Positions 17,660-27,811 of a stretch of 64,000 nucleotides of DNA are shown in pieces. The position numbers and the translations under genes are program-made. The notes under the pieces were generated by a model. The model ran no database searches. It saw nothing but the letters and a program-made list of their open reading frames with translations, and was not told where the DNA came from. Within the stretch, counting starts at the first letter, position 1. Each line of letters opens with the position of its first letter. This DNA comes from Paragemmobacter amnigenus (GTDB taxonomy: Bacteria; Pseudomonadota; Alphaproteobacteria; Rhodobacterales; Rhodobacteraceae), in contig NZ_JAAATX020000008.1 in assembly GCF_009908265.2 (NCBI RefSeq), positions 163,652 through 227,651 of the forward strand, read 5' to 3'.

Positions 17660-19399
17660 TCAGCTCAGCGCAAGCAACCGCGCGATGCCCACCGGCGGCT
17701 CGGGGCAGAAGGGCAGCAGATACATCCGCCGTGCCAGCCCGTCCCTGATGCGCGCCACCTGCGCGGCCTCGCCCCTGATCCGCCGCAGCAGCAGCGGATC
17801 CGCCGTTCCCGTCCGCGCCAGCGACCGGTTCACCACCCAGGCCCAGGGTTCGATCTGCGCCCGCCGCAGATCGTCCTGCAATCCCGCCGCCTCTGAAACA
17901 GGCGTCGTCTCGGGCAGCGCGACAAGGATCACCTTCGTGTAATCGGGGTCCTGCAACCGCATAAGCGGCGTGACGATCCGCCCCTGCACCGGTCCCATGT
18001 CCTGCGTCATCTGGCGGTGATAGGCCCCCGTCGCATCCAGCAGCAGCAGCGTATGCCCCGTCGGCGCGGTGTCCATCACGACAAAGGCCCCCCGCGCCTC
18101 GGCCACGAGACGCGAAAAGGCATGGAACACCGCCACCTCCTCGGTGCAGGGCGAGGCAAGGTCCTCGCGCATCAGCGCACGGTCTGCCTCGTCCAGATCG
18201 CGCCCCTTGGTCGCCAGCACCTTCTCGACATAGCGCGCGGTCTCGGCCACGGGGTCGATCCGGTCGACCACCAGCCCCTCCAGACTGCCCTCCACCACCA
18301 GCGCCACATGCGCCGCCGGATCGGTCGTGGTCAGATGCACCTTGTGCCCGCGCTTGACCAGCCCCACGGCCACGGCGGCGGCAACGGTGGTCTTGCCCAC
18401 ACCGCCCTTTCCCATGACCATGACCAGCCCCCGCCCCGCACGGGCCAGCGCGTCCACCATCGCCTCCAGCCCCGCCGCGCTGATCCCCGCAGGCATCTCT
18501 GCCGCAGCCATCCGCGGCTCGTCCACGAACAGCGCCCGCAGCGCATCCAGCCCCACCATGTCGAAGGACCGAAGCGGCACCTCCTCGCGCGGCAGCGCGG
18601 CAAGGTTCGCGGGCAGTGTCGCAATCACCGCCGCATGGTCGCGCGCCAGCCCCTCGGCCACCGCATCGCCCTTGGCCGTCGCATGGAACACCCCGTTCAC
18701 CACCAGCCGCTGGTTGCCCAGACCCAGCGCGCGCAACTCCTCCGACGTGCGCCCCGCCTCGCGCACCGCGCCGCGATCCGCCCGCGTCACCAGAACGATG
18801 GCCGTCCGCGCCGGATCGGACAGCGTCTCCAGCGCCGCCCTGAACCGCTCCTCCTGCATCTTCAGCCCCGAATGCGGCCCCAGACAGGACGCGCCGCGAT
18901 CATTGCCGCGCAGAAAGCCCGTCCATGCCCGCGGCAGGCTCAGCAGCCGCAGCGTATGTCCCGTCGGCGCGGTATCGAAGACCACATGGTCGAACCCCTC
19001 CGCCTCGCCCGCCAGCAGGCCCACGAATTCGTCAAAGGCCGCGATCTCGATCGTGCAGGCACCCGAAAGCTGCTCGCGCACACCCGCGCGCTCCGCCTCG
19101 GTCGCGCTGGGATCCATCTGGTCCATCACGCGCGAGCGGTAGGCCTCGGCCGCGCGGTCGGGATCGATATTCATGGCGTAAAGCCCGGACGCGCCCGGCA
19201 CCGCCTTCGGCCGGTCCGACAGCGCGACCTCCAGCATCTCGTCCAGATTCGACGCGGGGTCCGTGCTGACCAGCAGCACCCGCCGCCCCCGATCCGCCAG
19301 CGCCAGCGCCACCGCGCAACTCAGCGACGTCTTTCCCACCCCGCCCTTGCCCGTAAAGAACAAGAACCGCGCCGGATCGTCCAACAGTCCCGTGGCCAT
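17660..19399 (-). CDS. arsA: Arsenite-type anion pump ATPase ArsA
   Basis: A 579-residue two-domain ATPase with GKGGVGKT P-loops at residues 17-24 and 330-337 and DTAPTGHTL signatures in both halves. The three metalloid-binding cysteines of E. coli ArsA (113, 172, 422) have counterparts at C115 (LSGACTIEIA), C172 (GASCLGP) and C418 (LASPCTEEVAVF), so it should be able to bind As(III)/Sb(III). ArsA normally energises ArsB, but no arsB, arsD, arsC or arsR is nearby. ATG 19399 (MATGLLDDPARFL) was chosen over a longer frame because it gives the family length. Confidence 0.92.
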   Translation of the reverse strand: MATGLLDDPARFLFFTGKGGVGKTSLSCAVALALADRGRRVLLVSTDPASNLDEMLEVALSDRPKAVPGASGLYAMNIDPDRAAEAYRSRVMDQMDPSATEAERAGVREQLSGACTIEIAAFDEFVGLLAGEAEGFDHVVFDTAPTGHTLRLLSLPRAWTGFLRGNDRGASCLGPHSGLKMQEERFRAALETLSDPARTAIVLVTRADRGAVREAGRTSEELRALGLGNQRLVVNGVFHATAKGDAVAEGLARDHAAVIATLPANLAALPREEVPLRSFDMVGLDALRALFVDEPRMAAAEMPAGISAAGLEAMVDALARAGRGLVMVMGKGGVGKTTVAAAVAVGLVKRGHKVHLTTTDPAAHVALVVEGSLEGLVVDRIDPVAETARYVEKVLATKGRDLDEADRALMREDLASPCTEEVAVFHAFSRLVAEARGAFVVMDTAPTGHTLLLLDATGAYHRQMTQDMGPVQGRIVTPLMRLQDPDYTKVILVALPETTPVSEAAGLQDDLRRAQIEPWAWVVNRSLARTGTADPLLLRRIRGEAAQVARIRDGLARRMYLLPFCPEPPVGIARLLALS

Positions 19400-19494
19400 G
19401 AAATGCCTGCCCCCCGTTTTGCCGTCCCACCATCGCAGCACGGCGCGGGCGCGGCGATGACCTGCATCAACCCCGCCGCCGCCGCAGACCGCCC

Positions 19495-20133
19495 CTAGCC
19501 GTTGGGCAACCGGAAATCCTCGCCCCGGCTCCCGGCCATGACAAAGCGCCCGTTGGGCAGGTCATTGCCGTCCAGCTTCCACGCGATCTCCTCCGGCGTC
19601 AGGTTGTAATGCCGCCACCGCGCCTCGAGACGCGCGCGCAGCACCGCCTCGGGCACATCGACCAGAACCGCGACATCGAAAAGCGGTCGCAACCGCGCCC
19701 ATGGCTCCTGCCCCAGAAGCAGGTAATTCCCCTCGACGATGATCACCGGCGTCGCGGCGGAAATCATCCGCGCGCCTGCGCGGGCGATCTCGATATCGCG
19801 GTCGAAGACGGGGACGGCGACGAAGGCCTCGTCCCTGTCCCTGATCCGGCGCAGCGTGTGGTAAAGCCCGCCCACATCGAATGTCTCGGGCGCCCCCTTG
19901 CGCGGGCGCAGACCGGCCGGCACCAGATGCAGGTCGTCATAGTGATAGCCATCCATCGGCAGGACCGCCGCCATCCCCGCCTGCCGCGCGTTCAGCCGCT
20001 CCGCCAACCCCTCGGCCACGGTCGATTTTCCCGATCCGGGCGCCCCGGCCAGCGCGGCGATCACCCGCCTGCCCCCCGCCGCCCGCTCTGCCAGCAGACC
20101 CGCCAGCGCGTCCAGATCGATCGTCCCGCTCAT
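19495..20133 (-). CDS. Small P-loop sugar/nucleoside kinase (FrcK/uridine-kinase-like)
   Basis: A 212-residue kinase with the P-loop GAPGSGKS at residues 30-37, the phosphoribulokinase/uridine-kinase-like MDGYHYDD and PVFDRDIEIARAG blocks, and VIIVEGNYLLLGQEPW. Relatives include FrcK, encoded beside fructose ABC transporters, and pantothenate and uridine kinases. It follows the ketose epimerase with a 4-base overlap, so a free ketose is the likely substrate. The exact sugar cannot be told. Confidence 0.8.
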   Translation of the reverse strand: MSGTIDLDALAGLLAERAAGGRRVIAALAGAPGSGKSTVAEGLAERLNARQAGMAAVLPMDGYHYDDLHLVPAGLRPRKGAPETFDVGGLYHTLRRIRDRDEAFVAVPVFDRDIEIARAGARMISAATPVIIVEGNYLLLGQEPWARLRPLFDVAVLVDVPEAVLRARLEARWRHYNLTPEEIAWKLDGNDLPNGRFVMAGSRGEDFRLPNG

Positions 20134-20990
20134 CGCGCCCCCCCGATCAGCCCGTATTGCCGCGCCTTGTTGCGAAGGAAGGGCAGGCCATTGTCCATCA
20201 CCTCCTCGAAGTTCCGCGCCACGGGTCGCCACACGGCAAGGCCATAGGCCACCTCGGGCGGCATGTTGACGAAACTCTCCATCGCCAGCCCGCCCCGGAA
20301 CCCGATGGCCGCCAGCGTCGCATAGACCTCGTCCCAGTCGCAGGTCCCCTCGCCGGGCGTGCCGCGGTCGCTCTCGGACAGGTGGATATAGCGCAGATGC
20401 TCGCGCGCATCGAGGATGCCGTTCCCCGCGCCCTTCTCCTCGATATTCATGTGATAGGTGTCCAGATGGATGAAGATATTGTCCGCCCCCACCTTCTCGA
20501 TCAGCCATTTCGCCTGCCATCCGGTGTTCAGCAGATGGTTCTCGTAGCGGTTCACCGGCTCGATCCCGAAGGCGATTCCCAGCGCCTTGGCATGTTTCGC
20601 CGCCGCCTCCAGCGCGCGGGCGATGTTGTCATATTCCGCAGGGGTCGGCGGCAGGCCGGTGCGCTGGCCGATCCCGCCATAGGTCACGCCCGACAACGCC
20701 TCGCAACCCATCTCGGCCGTCTTGTCCATGGCAAGTTTCAGATGGTCGATCGCCGCGTCCGGATTGACCGAGGCCCAGGCCCGTTCGGGCAGGCCCAGCG
20801 AACAGACCCCGCGCAGCCCGTGCCGTTCCAGCAAGGCGCGCGTGTGTCGCGTGTCGACGCTCTCGGGCGACAACAGCGCGATCTCGATGAAATCCATCCC
20901 GTAACGGACCGCCCCGTCGATGGCCCGCTCGGCCCCCGCGCGGTCCCAGCTCATGGTCCACATGCTGGTGTGGACGCCGAACCCTTCCAT
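20130..20990 (-). CDS. Ketose 3-epimerase (D-tagatose/D-psicose epimerase family)
   Basis: A 286-residue TIM-barrel isomerase. The divalent-metal ligands of the family are all visible: E144 (GIEPVNRYENHLLNTG), D177 (HLDTYHMNIEEKG), H203 (YIHLSESDRG) and E238 (AMESF). Enzymes of this group epimerise ketoses at C3, for example fructose to psicose, and some act on erythrulose or xylulose. It lies downstream of the dehydrogenase/transketolase genes (116-base gap) and overlaps the kinase gene. ATG 20990 gives MEGFGVHTSMWT, the usual family start. Confidence 0.85.
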   Translation of the reverse strand: MEGFGVHTSMWTMSWDRAGAERAIDGAVRYGMDFIEIALLSPESVDTRHTRALLERHGLRGVCSLGLPERAWASVNPDAAIDHLKLAMDKTAEMGCEALSGVTYGGIGQRTGLPPTPAEYDNIARALEAAAKHAKALGIAFGIEPVNRYENHLLNTGWQAKWLIEKVGADNIFIHLDTYHMNIEEKGAGNGILDAREHLRYIHLSESDRGTPGEGTCDWDEVYATLAAIGFRGGLAMESFVNMPPEVAYGLAVWRPVARNFEEVMDNGLPFLRNKARQYGLIGGAR

Positions 20991-21106
20991 CCCCCGATCC
21001 TCCCCTTCACCGTCGGCCTGCCGCGCGCACATCCGGCGGACGCCGCCTTGGCAAAAGGTGAAGCAGAGCCGCCACGAAGGCAACCACCGGCTTGGCCCGC
21101 GCGGGT

Positions 21107-21817
21107 TCAGACGTCCCCGGGGTCCTCGACACGGGGCCGCGCCGCCCCTGCGGCAAGCCGCGGGATCAGCGCCATCACCTCGTCGAAATCCTCGGCAAAG
21201 GCATCGGGCGCGCTCTCGCCCAGCGCCGCCCCGCCATAGCCCCAGCGCACCGCGATGACCGGCAGACCGGCCGCCTGCGCCGCCCGCACATCCACCACGC
21301 TGTCGCCCACCATGACCACGCCGCCCGCGGCATGGCCCGCAGGCAGGCAGCGCAGCAGATGGTCGGGATCGGGCTTCGCCACGCCAAAGGTATCCGGTCC
21401 CGCCACCAGCGCGAAACCCGACAGCAGGTCCAGATCGGCCAGCAGGCCCCGCGCGCTGGCCTCGAGCTTGTTGGTACAGACCACCAGCCGCCATCCGGCC
21501 TGCCGCAACTCGCGCAGACCCTTGACCACGCCGGAATAGGGGCGGCTCCGGCGCGACAGATGTTTGGTGTAATGCTGCAGGAAACGCTGCACCGCCTGCG
21601 ACTGGTCCTCCTCGGCCAGCCGCACCCCGCGCACGGCCAGCCCCTTGCGCACCAGTTCCGCCACGCCATGCCCGATCAGCCCGCGCACATGGTCCAGCCC
21701 CAGAGGCTCCAGCCCGCGCTCGAAAAGCAGCGTATCCAGCGCATCGGCCAGATCGGGCGCGCTGTCCACCAGCGTCCCGTCCAGATCGAAGATCACCGTC
21801 CCGCGCTCCTCACGCAT
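21107..21817 (-). CDS. HAD phosphatase, phosphoglycolate phosphatase-like
   Basis: A 236-residue haloacid-dehalogenase enzyme with nucleophile motif FDLDGTLVDS (D11, D13), motif II VVCTNK, and motif III/IV KPDPDHLL...VMVGDSVVDVRAA. It resembles Gph, which removes phosphate from 2-phosphoglycolate, but in this operon it may dephosphorylate a sugar-phosphate intermediate. The start overlaps the end of the lipoamide dehydrogenase gene by 8 bases, consistent with coupled translation. Confidence 0.82.
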   Translation of the reverse strand: MREERGTVIFDLDGTLVDSAPDLADALDTLLFERGLEPLGLDHVRGLIGHGVAELVRKGLAVRGVRLAEEDQSQAVQRFLQHYTKHLSRRSRPYSGVVKGLRELRQAGWRLVVCTNKLEASARGLLADLDLLSGFALVAGPDTFGVAKPDPDHLLRCLPAGHAAGGVVMVGDSVVDVRAAQAAGLPVIAVRWGYGGAALGESAPDAFAEDFDEVMALIPRLAAGAARPRVEDPGDV

Positions 21818-23204
21818 GGATCGCCCCCTCGCGCGCGGCGAGCACCGCCTCGTGCAGCGCCTCGGACAGGGTGGGATGCGGAAAGACCACATGCGCCAGT
21901 TGTTCGGACGTCGCCCCCAGCGACACCGCGATGGTCAGCCCGTGGATCAGCTCCGACGCCTCGGCCCCGATGACCTGCGCGCCCACGATCCGGTCGGTCG
22001 CCGCATCGAACAGGCATTTCACCAGCCCGTCAGGTTCCCCCACCACCAGCGCCTTGCCATTCCCGCGCAGGCTGAACCGTCCCACGCGCAGCGCCATCCC
22101 CCGCTCTGCCGCCGCGGCCTCGGTCAGACCCACGCTCGCCACCTGCGGGCTGGCATAGATGCAGGCAGGCACCGGCCCCTTGGCATGGACCGCGTGCCCC
22201 GCGATGCCCTCGACACAGGCGATCCCCTCATGCTCGGCCTTGTGGGCCAGCATGGGCGGACCCGCCACGTCACCGATGGCGTAAAGGCCGGGCACATTGG
22301 TGCGCCCCGCCCCGTCTGTCTGCACCGCGCCATGCGAGAGCACGACGCCGAGCGTCTCGAGCCCAAGGCCCGAGACATTCGGCACCACCCCCGCCGCGCT
22401 GAGGAGCCGGTCGGCCGCAAGGACCGTGCCGTCGGAGAGGTGGGCGGTGAGGCTGTCCGCCCCGCGGTCCAGCCGCGTGACGGAAACACCCGTATGGATG
22501 GCGATGCCCCGCTTCTGCAACGCCTTGGCCATCAGGCCGGAAATCTCGGCATCCTCGGCGGGCAGGATGCGGTCGGCCAATTCGACAAGCGTGACCTTCA
22601 CGCCCATCGCGGCATAGATCGACGCGAACTCCACCCCGATCGCCCCCGACCCGACGACGACCAGCGACGACGGAACGCGATCCGGCCGCAGCGCCTGCAT
22701 ATAGGTCCAGACCAGCCGCCCGTCGGGTTCCAGCCCCGGCAGACTGCGCGGGCTTGCCCCTGTCGCAAGGATGATATGCGGCGCGGCATAGGCCCCCGCC
22801 CCCAGCGCGCCCCGCGGCGCGGGGACCGGCCCCTCGGCCACCTCGACCTGCCCCGGCGCGGTGATGCGCGCCGCGCCCCAGATCAGGTCCACCCCGTTCT
22901 TCTTCAACAGGAAGGCCACACCCGCCGACAACTGCCCGCTCACCTCGCCCGACCGCGCAACCAGCCGCGCAGGGTCGATGGCGGGCGACAGCGGCATCAG
23001 CCCGAACCGTTCCGCATGGGACGCCTGATGCAGCAGGTCCGTCCCCTTCAACATCGCCTTGGTCGGGATGCAGCCCCAGTTCAGGCAGATGCCCCCCAGA
23101 TGCGCCCGCTCCACCAGCCCCACGCGCAGCCCCAACTGCCGCGCCCGGATCGCCGCGACATAGCCGCCCGGCCCCGCGCCGAGGATCAGCACATCATGCG
23201 TCAT
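21810..23204 (-). CDS. lpdA: Dihydrolipoyl dehydrogenase (E3)
   Basis: A 464-residue flavoprotein that reoxidises dihydrolipoyl groups with NAD+. The FAD motif [15 protein letters not shown], the redox disulphide [13 protein letters not shown], the NAD motif [35 protein letters not shown] and the dimer-interface [16 protein letters not shown] (catalytic His-Glu) are all intact. It supplies the E3 function for the complex encoded upstream. It overlaps transketolase by 11 bases, which ties these pathways to one transcript. Confidence 0.94.
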   Translation of the reverse strand: MTHDVLILGAGPGGYVAAIRARQLGLRVGLVERAHLGGICLNWGCIPTKAMLKGTDLLHQASHAERFGLMPLSPAIDPARLVARSGEVSGQLSAGVAFLLKKNGVDLIWGAARITAPGQVEVAEGPVPAPRGALGAGAYAAPHIILATGASPRSLPGLEPDGRLVWTYMQALRPDRVPSSLVVVGSGAIGVEFASIYAAMGVKVTLVELADRILPAEDAEISGLMAKALQKRGIAIHTGVSVTRLDRGADSLTAHLSDGTVLAADRLLSAAGVVPNVSGLGLETLGVVLSHGAVQTDGAGRTNVPGLYAIGDVAGPPMLAHKAEHEGIACVEGIAGHAVHAKGPVPACIYASPQVASVGLTEAAAAERGMALRVGRFSLRGNGKALVVGEPDGLVKCLFDAATDRIVGAQVIGAEASELIHGLTIAVSLGATSEQLAHVVFPHPTLSEALHEAVLAAREGAIHA

Positions 23205-25188
23205 GGCCCAGCCTTTCCACGGCCAGCGCCACCACCGCCTCCGCCGTGATCCCGAAATGGCGATACAGCACCTCTGCCGGGGCCGAGGCACCGAAGCCCG
23301 TCATCCCGACGAAGCCGCCCTCTGCCCCGATCACCTCGTCCCAGCCAAAGCGCAGCGCGGCCTCGACCCCGATCCGCACCCCCTGCCCCAGCACGGCGGC
23401 GCGATAGGCCGCATCCTGCGCGCGGAACAGCTCGAAGGATGGCAGCGACACCACCGCCGCCCCGATCCCCCGCGCCTCCAGCGCCGCCCGCGCCTCGACC
23501 GCCAGCGACACCTCGGACCCCGTCGCGACGATCGTCACCTTGCGCGGCCCGCACTCCGCCTCGGCCAGCACATAGCCGCCGCGCGCGCTGGCATTGCCCA
23601 CGCCGCCATCGGCCCGCAGCACCGGCAGGTCCTGCCGCGACAGGACAATGGCCGTCGGCCCCTTCGCCCGATCCAGCGCGATCTCCCATGCCTCCGCCGC
23701 CTCGACCGCATCGGCGGGGCGCAGCGTCACCAGCCCCGGCGTCGCGCGCAGCATGGCCAGCGTCTCCACCGGCTGGTGGGTCGGGCCATCCTCGCCCAGA
23801 CCGATGCTGTCATGGGTCAGCACATAGGTAACCGGCAGCCCCATCAGACAGGACAGCCGCAGCGCGGGATGCAGGTAATCGGCAAAGACAAGGAACGTCC
23901 CCGCATAGGGCCGATAGCCCCCGTGCAGCGCCATCCCGTTCATCACCGCCGCCATGCCATGCTCGCGCACGCCGTAATGGATGTAGCGCCCCGCGAAATC
24001 CTGCGCCGTCAGCGGCGCCGTCGCCTTGGTCAGCGTGTTGACCGACCCCGTCAGGTCCGCCGACCCGCCGATCAGCGCAGGCACCCGCGCCGTCAGAACC
24101 TCCAGCGCCGCGCCGCTGGCCTTGCGCGTGGCCATGGCCTTGCCCGCCTCGGACAGCCCCGCCCGATGCGCCGCCAGCGCCTCGCGCCAGCCATCGGGCA
24201 GCCGCCCCTCGTGATGCGCCAGAAACGCCCCGCGCCGCGACGACGCCGCCAGCCGCGCTTCCCAGTCCAGCCGCAAGGCCACGCCGCGCGCGCCCGCCGC
24301 CGCCCATGCCGCGCGCACCTCCTCGGGCACCTCGAACGGACCATGCGCCCAGCCCAGCGCCGCCCGCGCCCCCGCGATCTCCTCCCCGCCAAGGGGCGAA
24401 CCGTGGCACTTCGCCGTTCCCGCCTTGGCGGGCGCGCCCTTCCCGATCACCGTACGGCAGGCGATCATCACCGGCCGCGTTGCCCGCTTGGCCATCGCCA
24501 TCGCCGCCGCGATGCTTTCGGGATCATGCCCGTCGCAGGCCAGCGTCTGCCAACCCGACGCCTCGAACCGCTTGCGCTGGTCCTCGGATGTCGCCGCTGC
24601 CGTTCCGCCGTCGATGGTGATGCCGTTGTCATCCCACAGCACGATCAGCCGCGACAGCCGCAGATGCCCCGCAAGCGAAATCGCCTCTTGCGAGACGCCC
24701 TCCATCAGACAGCCGTCCCCCGCGATGACCCATGTGTGGTGGTCCACCACATCCACCCCGAACCGCGCGCGGTCCATCTCCTCGGCCAGCGCCATGCCGA
24801 CCGCCGTGGCGATACCCTGCCCCAGCGGGCCGGTCGTCGTCTCGATCCCCGCGCCGTGGCCGTATTCCGGATGCCCCGCGGCGGGCGATCCCAACTGGCG
24901 GAAATCCCGCAGCGTGCCGATATCCCAGCCGGGATAGCCCGCCAGATGCAGCACCGAATACAAAAGCATCGACCCGTGGCCCGCCGACAGCACGAACCGG
25001 TCGCGATCCGGCCAGTCCGGTCGCGCCGCATCAAATTTCAGGAACCGCGAAAACAGCACGGTCGCCACATCCGCCATGCCCATCGGCATCCCCGGATGCC
25101 CCGATGCCGCCTTCTCCACCGCGTCGGCGGCCATAAAACGGATTGCATTGGCCATGTCGGCATGGCTCGCCTGCGGCAGGTCGCGCAT
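23194..25188 (-). CDS. tkt: Transketolase
   Basis: A 664-residue thiamine-diphosphate enzyme that moves two-carbon ketol units between sugar phosphates. N-terminal [13 protein letters not shown], the cofactor motif [19 protein letters not shown], the central [17 protein letters not shown], and [16 protein letters not shown] are all present. Length is normal. This copy is embedded between the E2 and E3 genes of a 2-oxo-dehydrogenase complex, so it is likely a dedicated catabolic isozyme rather than the housekeeping Calvin/pentose-phosphate copy. Confidence 0.95.
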   Translation of the reverse strand: MRDLPQASHADMANAIRFMAADAVEKAASGHPGMPMGMADVATVLFSRFLKFDAARPDWPDRDRFVLSAGHGSMLLYSVLHLAGYPGWDIGTLRDFRQLGSPAAGHPEYGHGAGIETTTGPLGQGIATAVGMALAEEMDRARFGVDVVDHHTWVIAGDGCLMEGVSQEAISLAGHLRLSRLIVLWDDNGITIDGGTAAATSEDQRKRFEASGWQTLACDGHDPESIAAAMAMAKRATRPVMIACRTVIGKGAPAKAGTAKCHGSPLGGEEIAGARAALGWAHGPFEVPEEVRAAWAAAGARGVALRLDWEARLAASSRRGAFLAHHEGRLPDGWREALAAHRAGLSEAGKAMATRKASGAALEVLTARVPALIGGSADLTGSVNTLTKATAPLTAQDFAGRYIHYGVREHGMAAVMNGMALHGGYRPYAGTFLVFADYLHPALRLSCLMGLPVTYVLTHDSIGLGEDGPTHQPVETLAMLRATPGLVTLRPADAVEAAEAWEIALDRAKGPTAIVLSRQDLPVLRADGGVGNASARGGYVLAEAECGPRKVTIVATGSEVSLAVEARAALEARGIGAAVVSLPSFELFRAQDAAYRAAVLGQGVRIGVEAALRFGWDEVIGAEGGFVGMTGFGASAPAEVLYRHFGITAEAVVALAVERLGHDA

Positions 25189-25220
25189 TCGTCGGTCCTT
25201 CCCTCGAAGATCGGATCAAG

Positions 25221-25255
25221 GGCGCGCGCCACGCGGGAGCGGCGCGGCGCGCGCC
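25221..25255. other. Intercistronic GC-rich hairpin
   Basis: Two copies of the self-complementary decamer GGCGCGCGCC (25221-25230 and 25246-25255) flank a 15-base loop in the 76-bp gap between the E2 gene and transketolase. On the leftward mRNA it would fold as a strong stem. There is no T-tract, so partial termination or mRNA processing between upstream and downstream cistrons is more likely than full termination. Confidence 0.5.
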
Positions 25256-25264
25256 ATGCACGCC

Positions 25265-26563
25265 TCAGCCCGCCGAGCGGACAGTGCGCGCAATCACGGT
25301 CTGCACCAGATCGGCAGCCTCGACCTGCGGCAGGTGGCCGACACGGTCCAGACGGTGCAGGGCGACATGGGCCGGAACCGCCGCCTCGATCTCGCGCAGC
25401 GGGACGATGGCATCGTCACGCCCCGCGATCACCGAACAGGGGCCGCGATAGGCCCGCAGCGCCGCCGCCACGTTGAACAGTTGCGTCGATCCCTCGAACA
25501 CGCCGCGCGCCACGCGGGTCTGCGCAGGCACCAGCCCCGCCTCGTCCCGCGCCGCCAGCGTCGCCCGCACCAGAACCGGCGCAAGGCTTGCAGGGTCCGA
25601 CACCAGCCGCCGCATCCAAGCGGCCAGCGCGCCCTCGGACCTTGCCGATAGGAAGCCGTCCACGAAATCGCCATCGACCGAAGCGCCCAGCCCCGCCGGC
25701 GCGATCAGCGTCAGCGACCGCACATCCAGATCGCCCCGCTCGGTCAGCGCCGCGGCAACCGCGGCCCCCAGCGAATGGCCCACCAGATGCACCCCGCCAT
25801 GCAACGACCGCAGCGTCGCGCCCACCGCATCGACCAATGCCGCGAAATCCGCCGCGCCGTGGCCCTGCGATCCGCCATGCCCCGGCAGGTCCAGCGCCAT
25901 CATGGGCGATCCCAGACCGATCCGCGCCACCAGCGGCCGCCACGAGGACAGGTCCGCCCCGAAGCCATGGATGAAGACGACCGGCGTCCCCTGCCCCGAT
26001 TGTAGCGTCCGCAACTCCAGCGCGCCGCCTGCGGGGGCCGCGGCCACCGCCGCCGCCACATCGCGCAGCACCACCGCGCCGCGCGGTCCGGTTCCGGCGA
26101 TCCGTCCGATGGACAGACCATGATCCGCCGCCATCCGCCGTGCCACCGGCGAGGCACGATCGCCCCCCGACACCGCCGCCTCGACAGGCGCAGGGGCCGG
26201 CGCCGGCGTCGGCACGGGCGCGGGTGTTGCGGAAACGGGCACGGTGGCGGGCGTATGTACAGTTTGCGGCACAGCCGTCTGCACAGGGTCCGGTACGGCC
26301 GTTTTGGCCGCTGCCACCACCTCGCCCTCGGCGCCGACATGCATCAGCGGCTCCAGCACGGTGGCGACGTCACCCACCTTCCAGGGCAGCGAGATCACCA
26401 CCCCTTCGGAAAAGGCCTCGACCTCGAAACTGGCCTTCTCGCTCTCCACCACGGCGACCAGATCGCCCTTCTTCACCTTGTCGCCCAGCTTTACATGCAG
26501 CTCGACGACCTTCGCCTCGGTCAGGTCCTGCCCGACCTGCGGCACCAGAATTGCCTCGGCCAT
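25265..26563 (-). CDS. Dihydrolipoamide acyltransferase (E2) fused to an alpha/beta hydrolase, acetoin-complex type
   Basis: 432 residues in three parts. A lipoyl domain (residues 1-77) has lipoyl-lysine K43 in VESEKASFEVEA. A Pro/Ala linker (109-130) leads to a peripheral-subunit-binding segment (136-172, ASPVARRMAADHGLSIGRI). An alpha/beta-hydrolase domain (from about 190) follows, with oxyanion loop FIHGFGAD and nucleophile S264 in GHSLG. This is the architecture of AcoC of acetoin dehydrogenase, not of the CoA-acetyltransferase E2 of pyruvate dehydrogenase. It points to thiolytic cleavage of an acetoin-like ketol rather than 2-oxoacid decarboxylation. Confidence 0.85.
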   Translation of the reverse strand: MAEAILVPQVGQDLTEAKVVELHVKLGDKVKKGDLVAVVESEKASFEVEAFSEGVVISLPWKVGDVATVLEPLMHVGAEGEVVAAAKTAVPDPVQTAVPQTVHTPATVPVSATPAPVPTPAPAPAPVEAAVSGGDRASPVARRMAADHGLSIGRIAGTGPRGAVVLRDVAAAVAAAPAGGALELRTLQSGQGTPVVFIHGFGADLSSWRPLVARIGLGSPMMALDLPGHGGSQGHGAADFAALVDAVGATLRSLHGGVHLVGHSLGAAVAAALTERGDLDVRSLTLIAPAGLGASVDGDFVDGFLSARSEGALAAWMRRLVSDPASLAPVLVRATLAARDEAGLVPAQTRVARGVFEGSTQLFNVAAALRAYRGPCSVIAGRDDAIVPLREIEAAVPAHVALHRLDRVGHLPQVEAADLVQTVIARTVRSAG

Positions 26564-26581
26564 TTGCCTTGTTTCCTTCCC

Positions 26582-27802
26582 TCAGGCTGCCTGCGACCGG
26601 GCGCTTTCCAGCGCGCGGGCGACGAAATCCACCGTCCGCCGCGTCGCCGCGGCAAACTCGTTCGCGGTGGCGGCAAAGGCCGCAAAGCGGCTGAATTCGG
26701 CGGGCAACATCCCATCGAAATCATAGGCTTGCCGGAAATAGGGCAGCTGGCGCAGCTTTTCGATCACCTCGGCGGGCGCGTCCTCGTCGATGGCGGAGGC
26801 CTCGAATTCGGGCAGACGGTCCTCGGCCTGCATCAGTTGCGCGATATATCCCGGCGGGCAGGTATAGACGAAATCCCCCCCCGCAATCTTCGAGATATGC
26901 CAGCTCGACGCGTTGCCACCCTCGCCCTCGTCCGTCACGCGCATCGAACATTGCAGCATCTTGGACGGATGCCCCGTCGCCTTGCCATGCCAGTAGGCGC
27001 GTTTCAGCACCGCCATCTCGCCGTGCAGAATCTCTTCCGGAGTCAAGGAGATGCCGCGCAGATCGGCCTGCACCTTCAGGTCGCCCACATTGCCCAGACG
27101 GGCCGACATATGGGTGATGACCGACCGCCAGCGCGACAGGTCCACCCCCGCCGCCCGGGCCCGTTCCAGACCGCGGCTGACCGCGTTCATGCATTCCACA
27201 TATTGCGGCACGGTGAACGAGGTGGTGTTGTTCGTGGAAATCCCGCGCGCGGTCAGTTCCTCGATCACCCTGTAACCCTCGGCGCTGCCGGGGATTTTCA
27301 CCATGACATTGCGCCCCAGCGCCGCCAGTTGCAGCCCCTGCGCCAGCATCAGGTCAAAATCCGTGACAAAGCGCGGATCGACCTGACCGGACAGATAGCC
27401 ATAGCGGCCGTTGCTGGCATCATAGACCGGCAGGATCATCAGCGCGCTCTGGCGCACGACTTCCAGATAGGTCTTCCAATAGATGCCCTCGACATCGTCC
27501 TGCGGGTTCTCTGCCGCGATCCGGCGGATTTCCTGCATCCAGAAGTCGGGATCGTTCTGGATCGCCTGCAAGGACAGCGGCGGGTTGGTCGTCACCCCGC
27601 CAAAGCCCATGCGGCCTTCGGCATCGATCGTGGCCGGATCGAAGAGCCGCGTCAGCTGCGCCTCCCAATCGGCCTTCTTGGCGGCGGGTGCCGAAGCCAG
27701 CACCCCCTTCTTCCAGCTTTCATAGACCAGCGGCGAGCTATCCCACCAGATTTCGCAATCGGGGTTCGTCGCGGCCAATTTTTCCAGTACGTGCAAGGTC
27801 AT
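26582..27802 (-). CDS. Transaldolase family protein
   Basis: A 406-residue TIM-barrel aldolase. GFGGVTTNPPLSLQAI, the Schiff-base lysine K169 in NVMVKIPGSAEGY, and GISTNNTTSFTVPQYVE define the transaldolase family. It is longer than classical TalB, with an extended C-terminal region containing GDFVYTCPPGYIAQL. It is inserted between the E1 beta and E2 genes (9- and 18-base gaps), an uncommon position that suggests it produces or consumes the substrate of the dehydrogenase complex. Confidence 0.87.
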   Translation of the reverse strand: MTLHVLEKLAATNPDCEIWWDSSPLVYESWKKGVLASAPAAKKADWEAQLTRLFDPATIDAEGRMGFGGVTTNPPLSLQAIQNDPDFWMQEIRRIAAENPQDDVEGIYWKTYLEVVRQSALMILPVYDASNGRYGYLSGQVDPRFVTDFDLMLAQGLQLAALGRNVMVKIPGSAEGYRVIEELTARGISTNNTTSFTVPQYVECMNAVSRGLERARAAGVDLSRWRSVITHMSARLGNVGDLKVQADLRGISLTPEEILHGEMAVLKRAYWHGKATGHPSKMLQCSMRVTDEGEGGNASSWHISKIAGGDFVYTCPPGYIAQLMQAEDRLPEFEASAIDEDAPAEVIEKLRQLPYFRQAYDFDGMLPAEFSRFAAFAATANEFAAATRRTVDFVARALESARSQAA

Positions 27803-27811
27803 GGCCGCCCC

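Noticed and set aside
21107..21817. Phosphoglycolate phosphatase as evidence for a Calvin-cycle (cbb) operon together with transketolase
   Set aside because: No RuBisCO, phosphoribulokinase, cbbR or sedoheptulose bisphosphatase is present, and the neighbours are acetoin-type dehydrogenase genes; a catabolic operon fits better.
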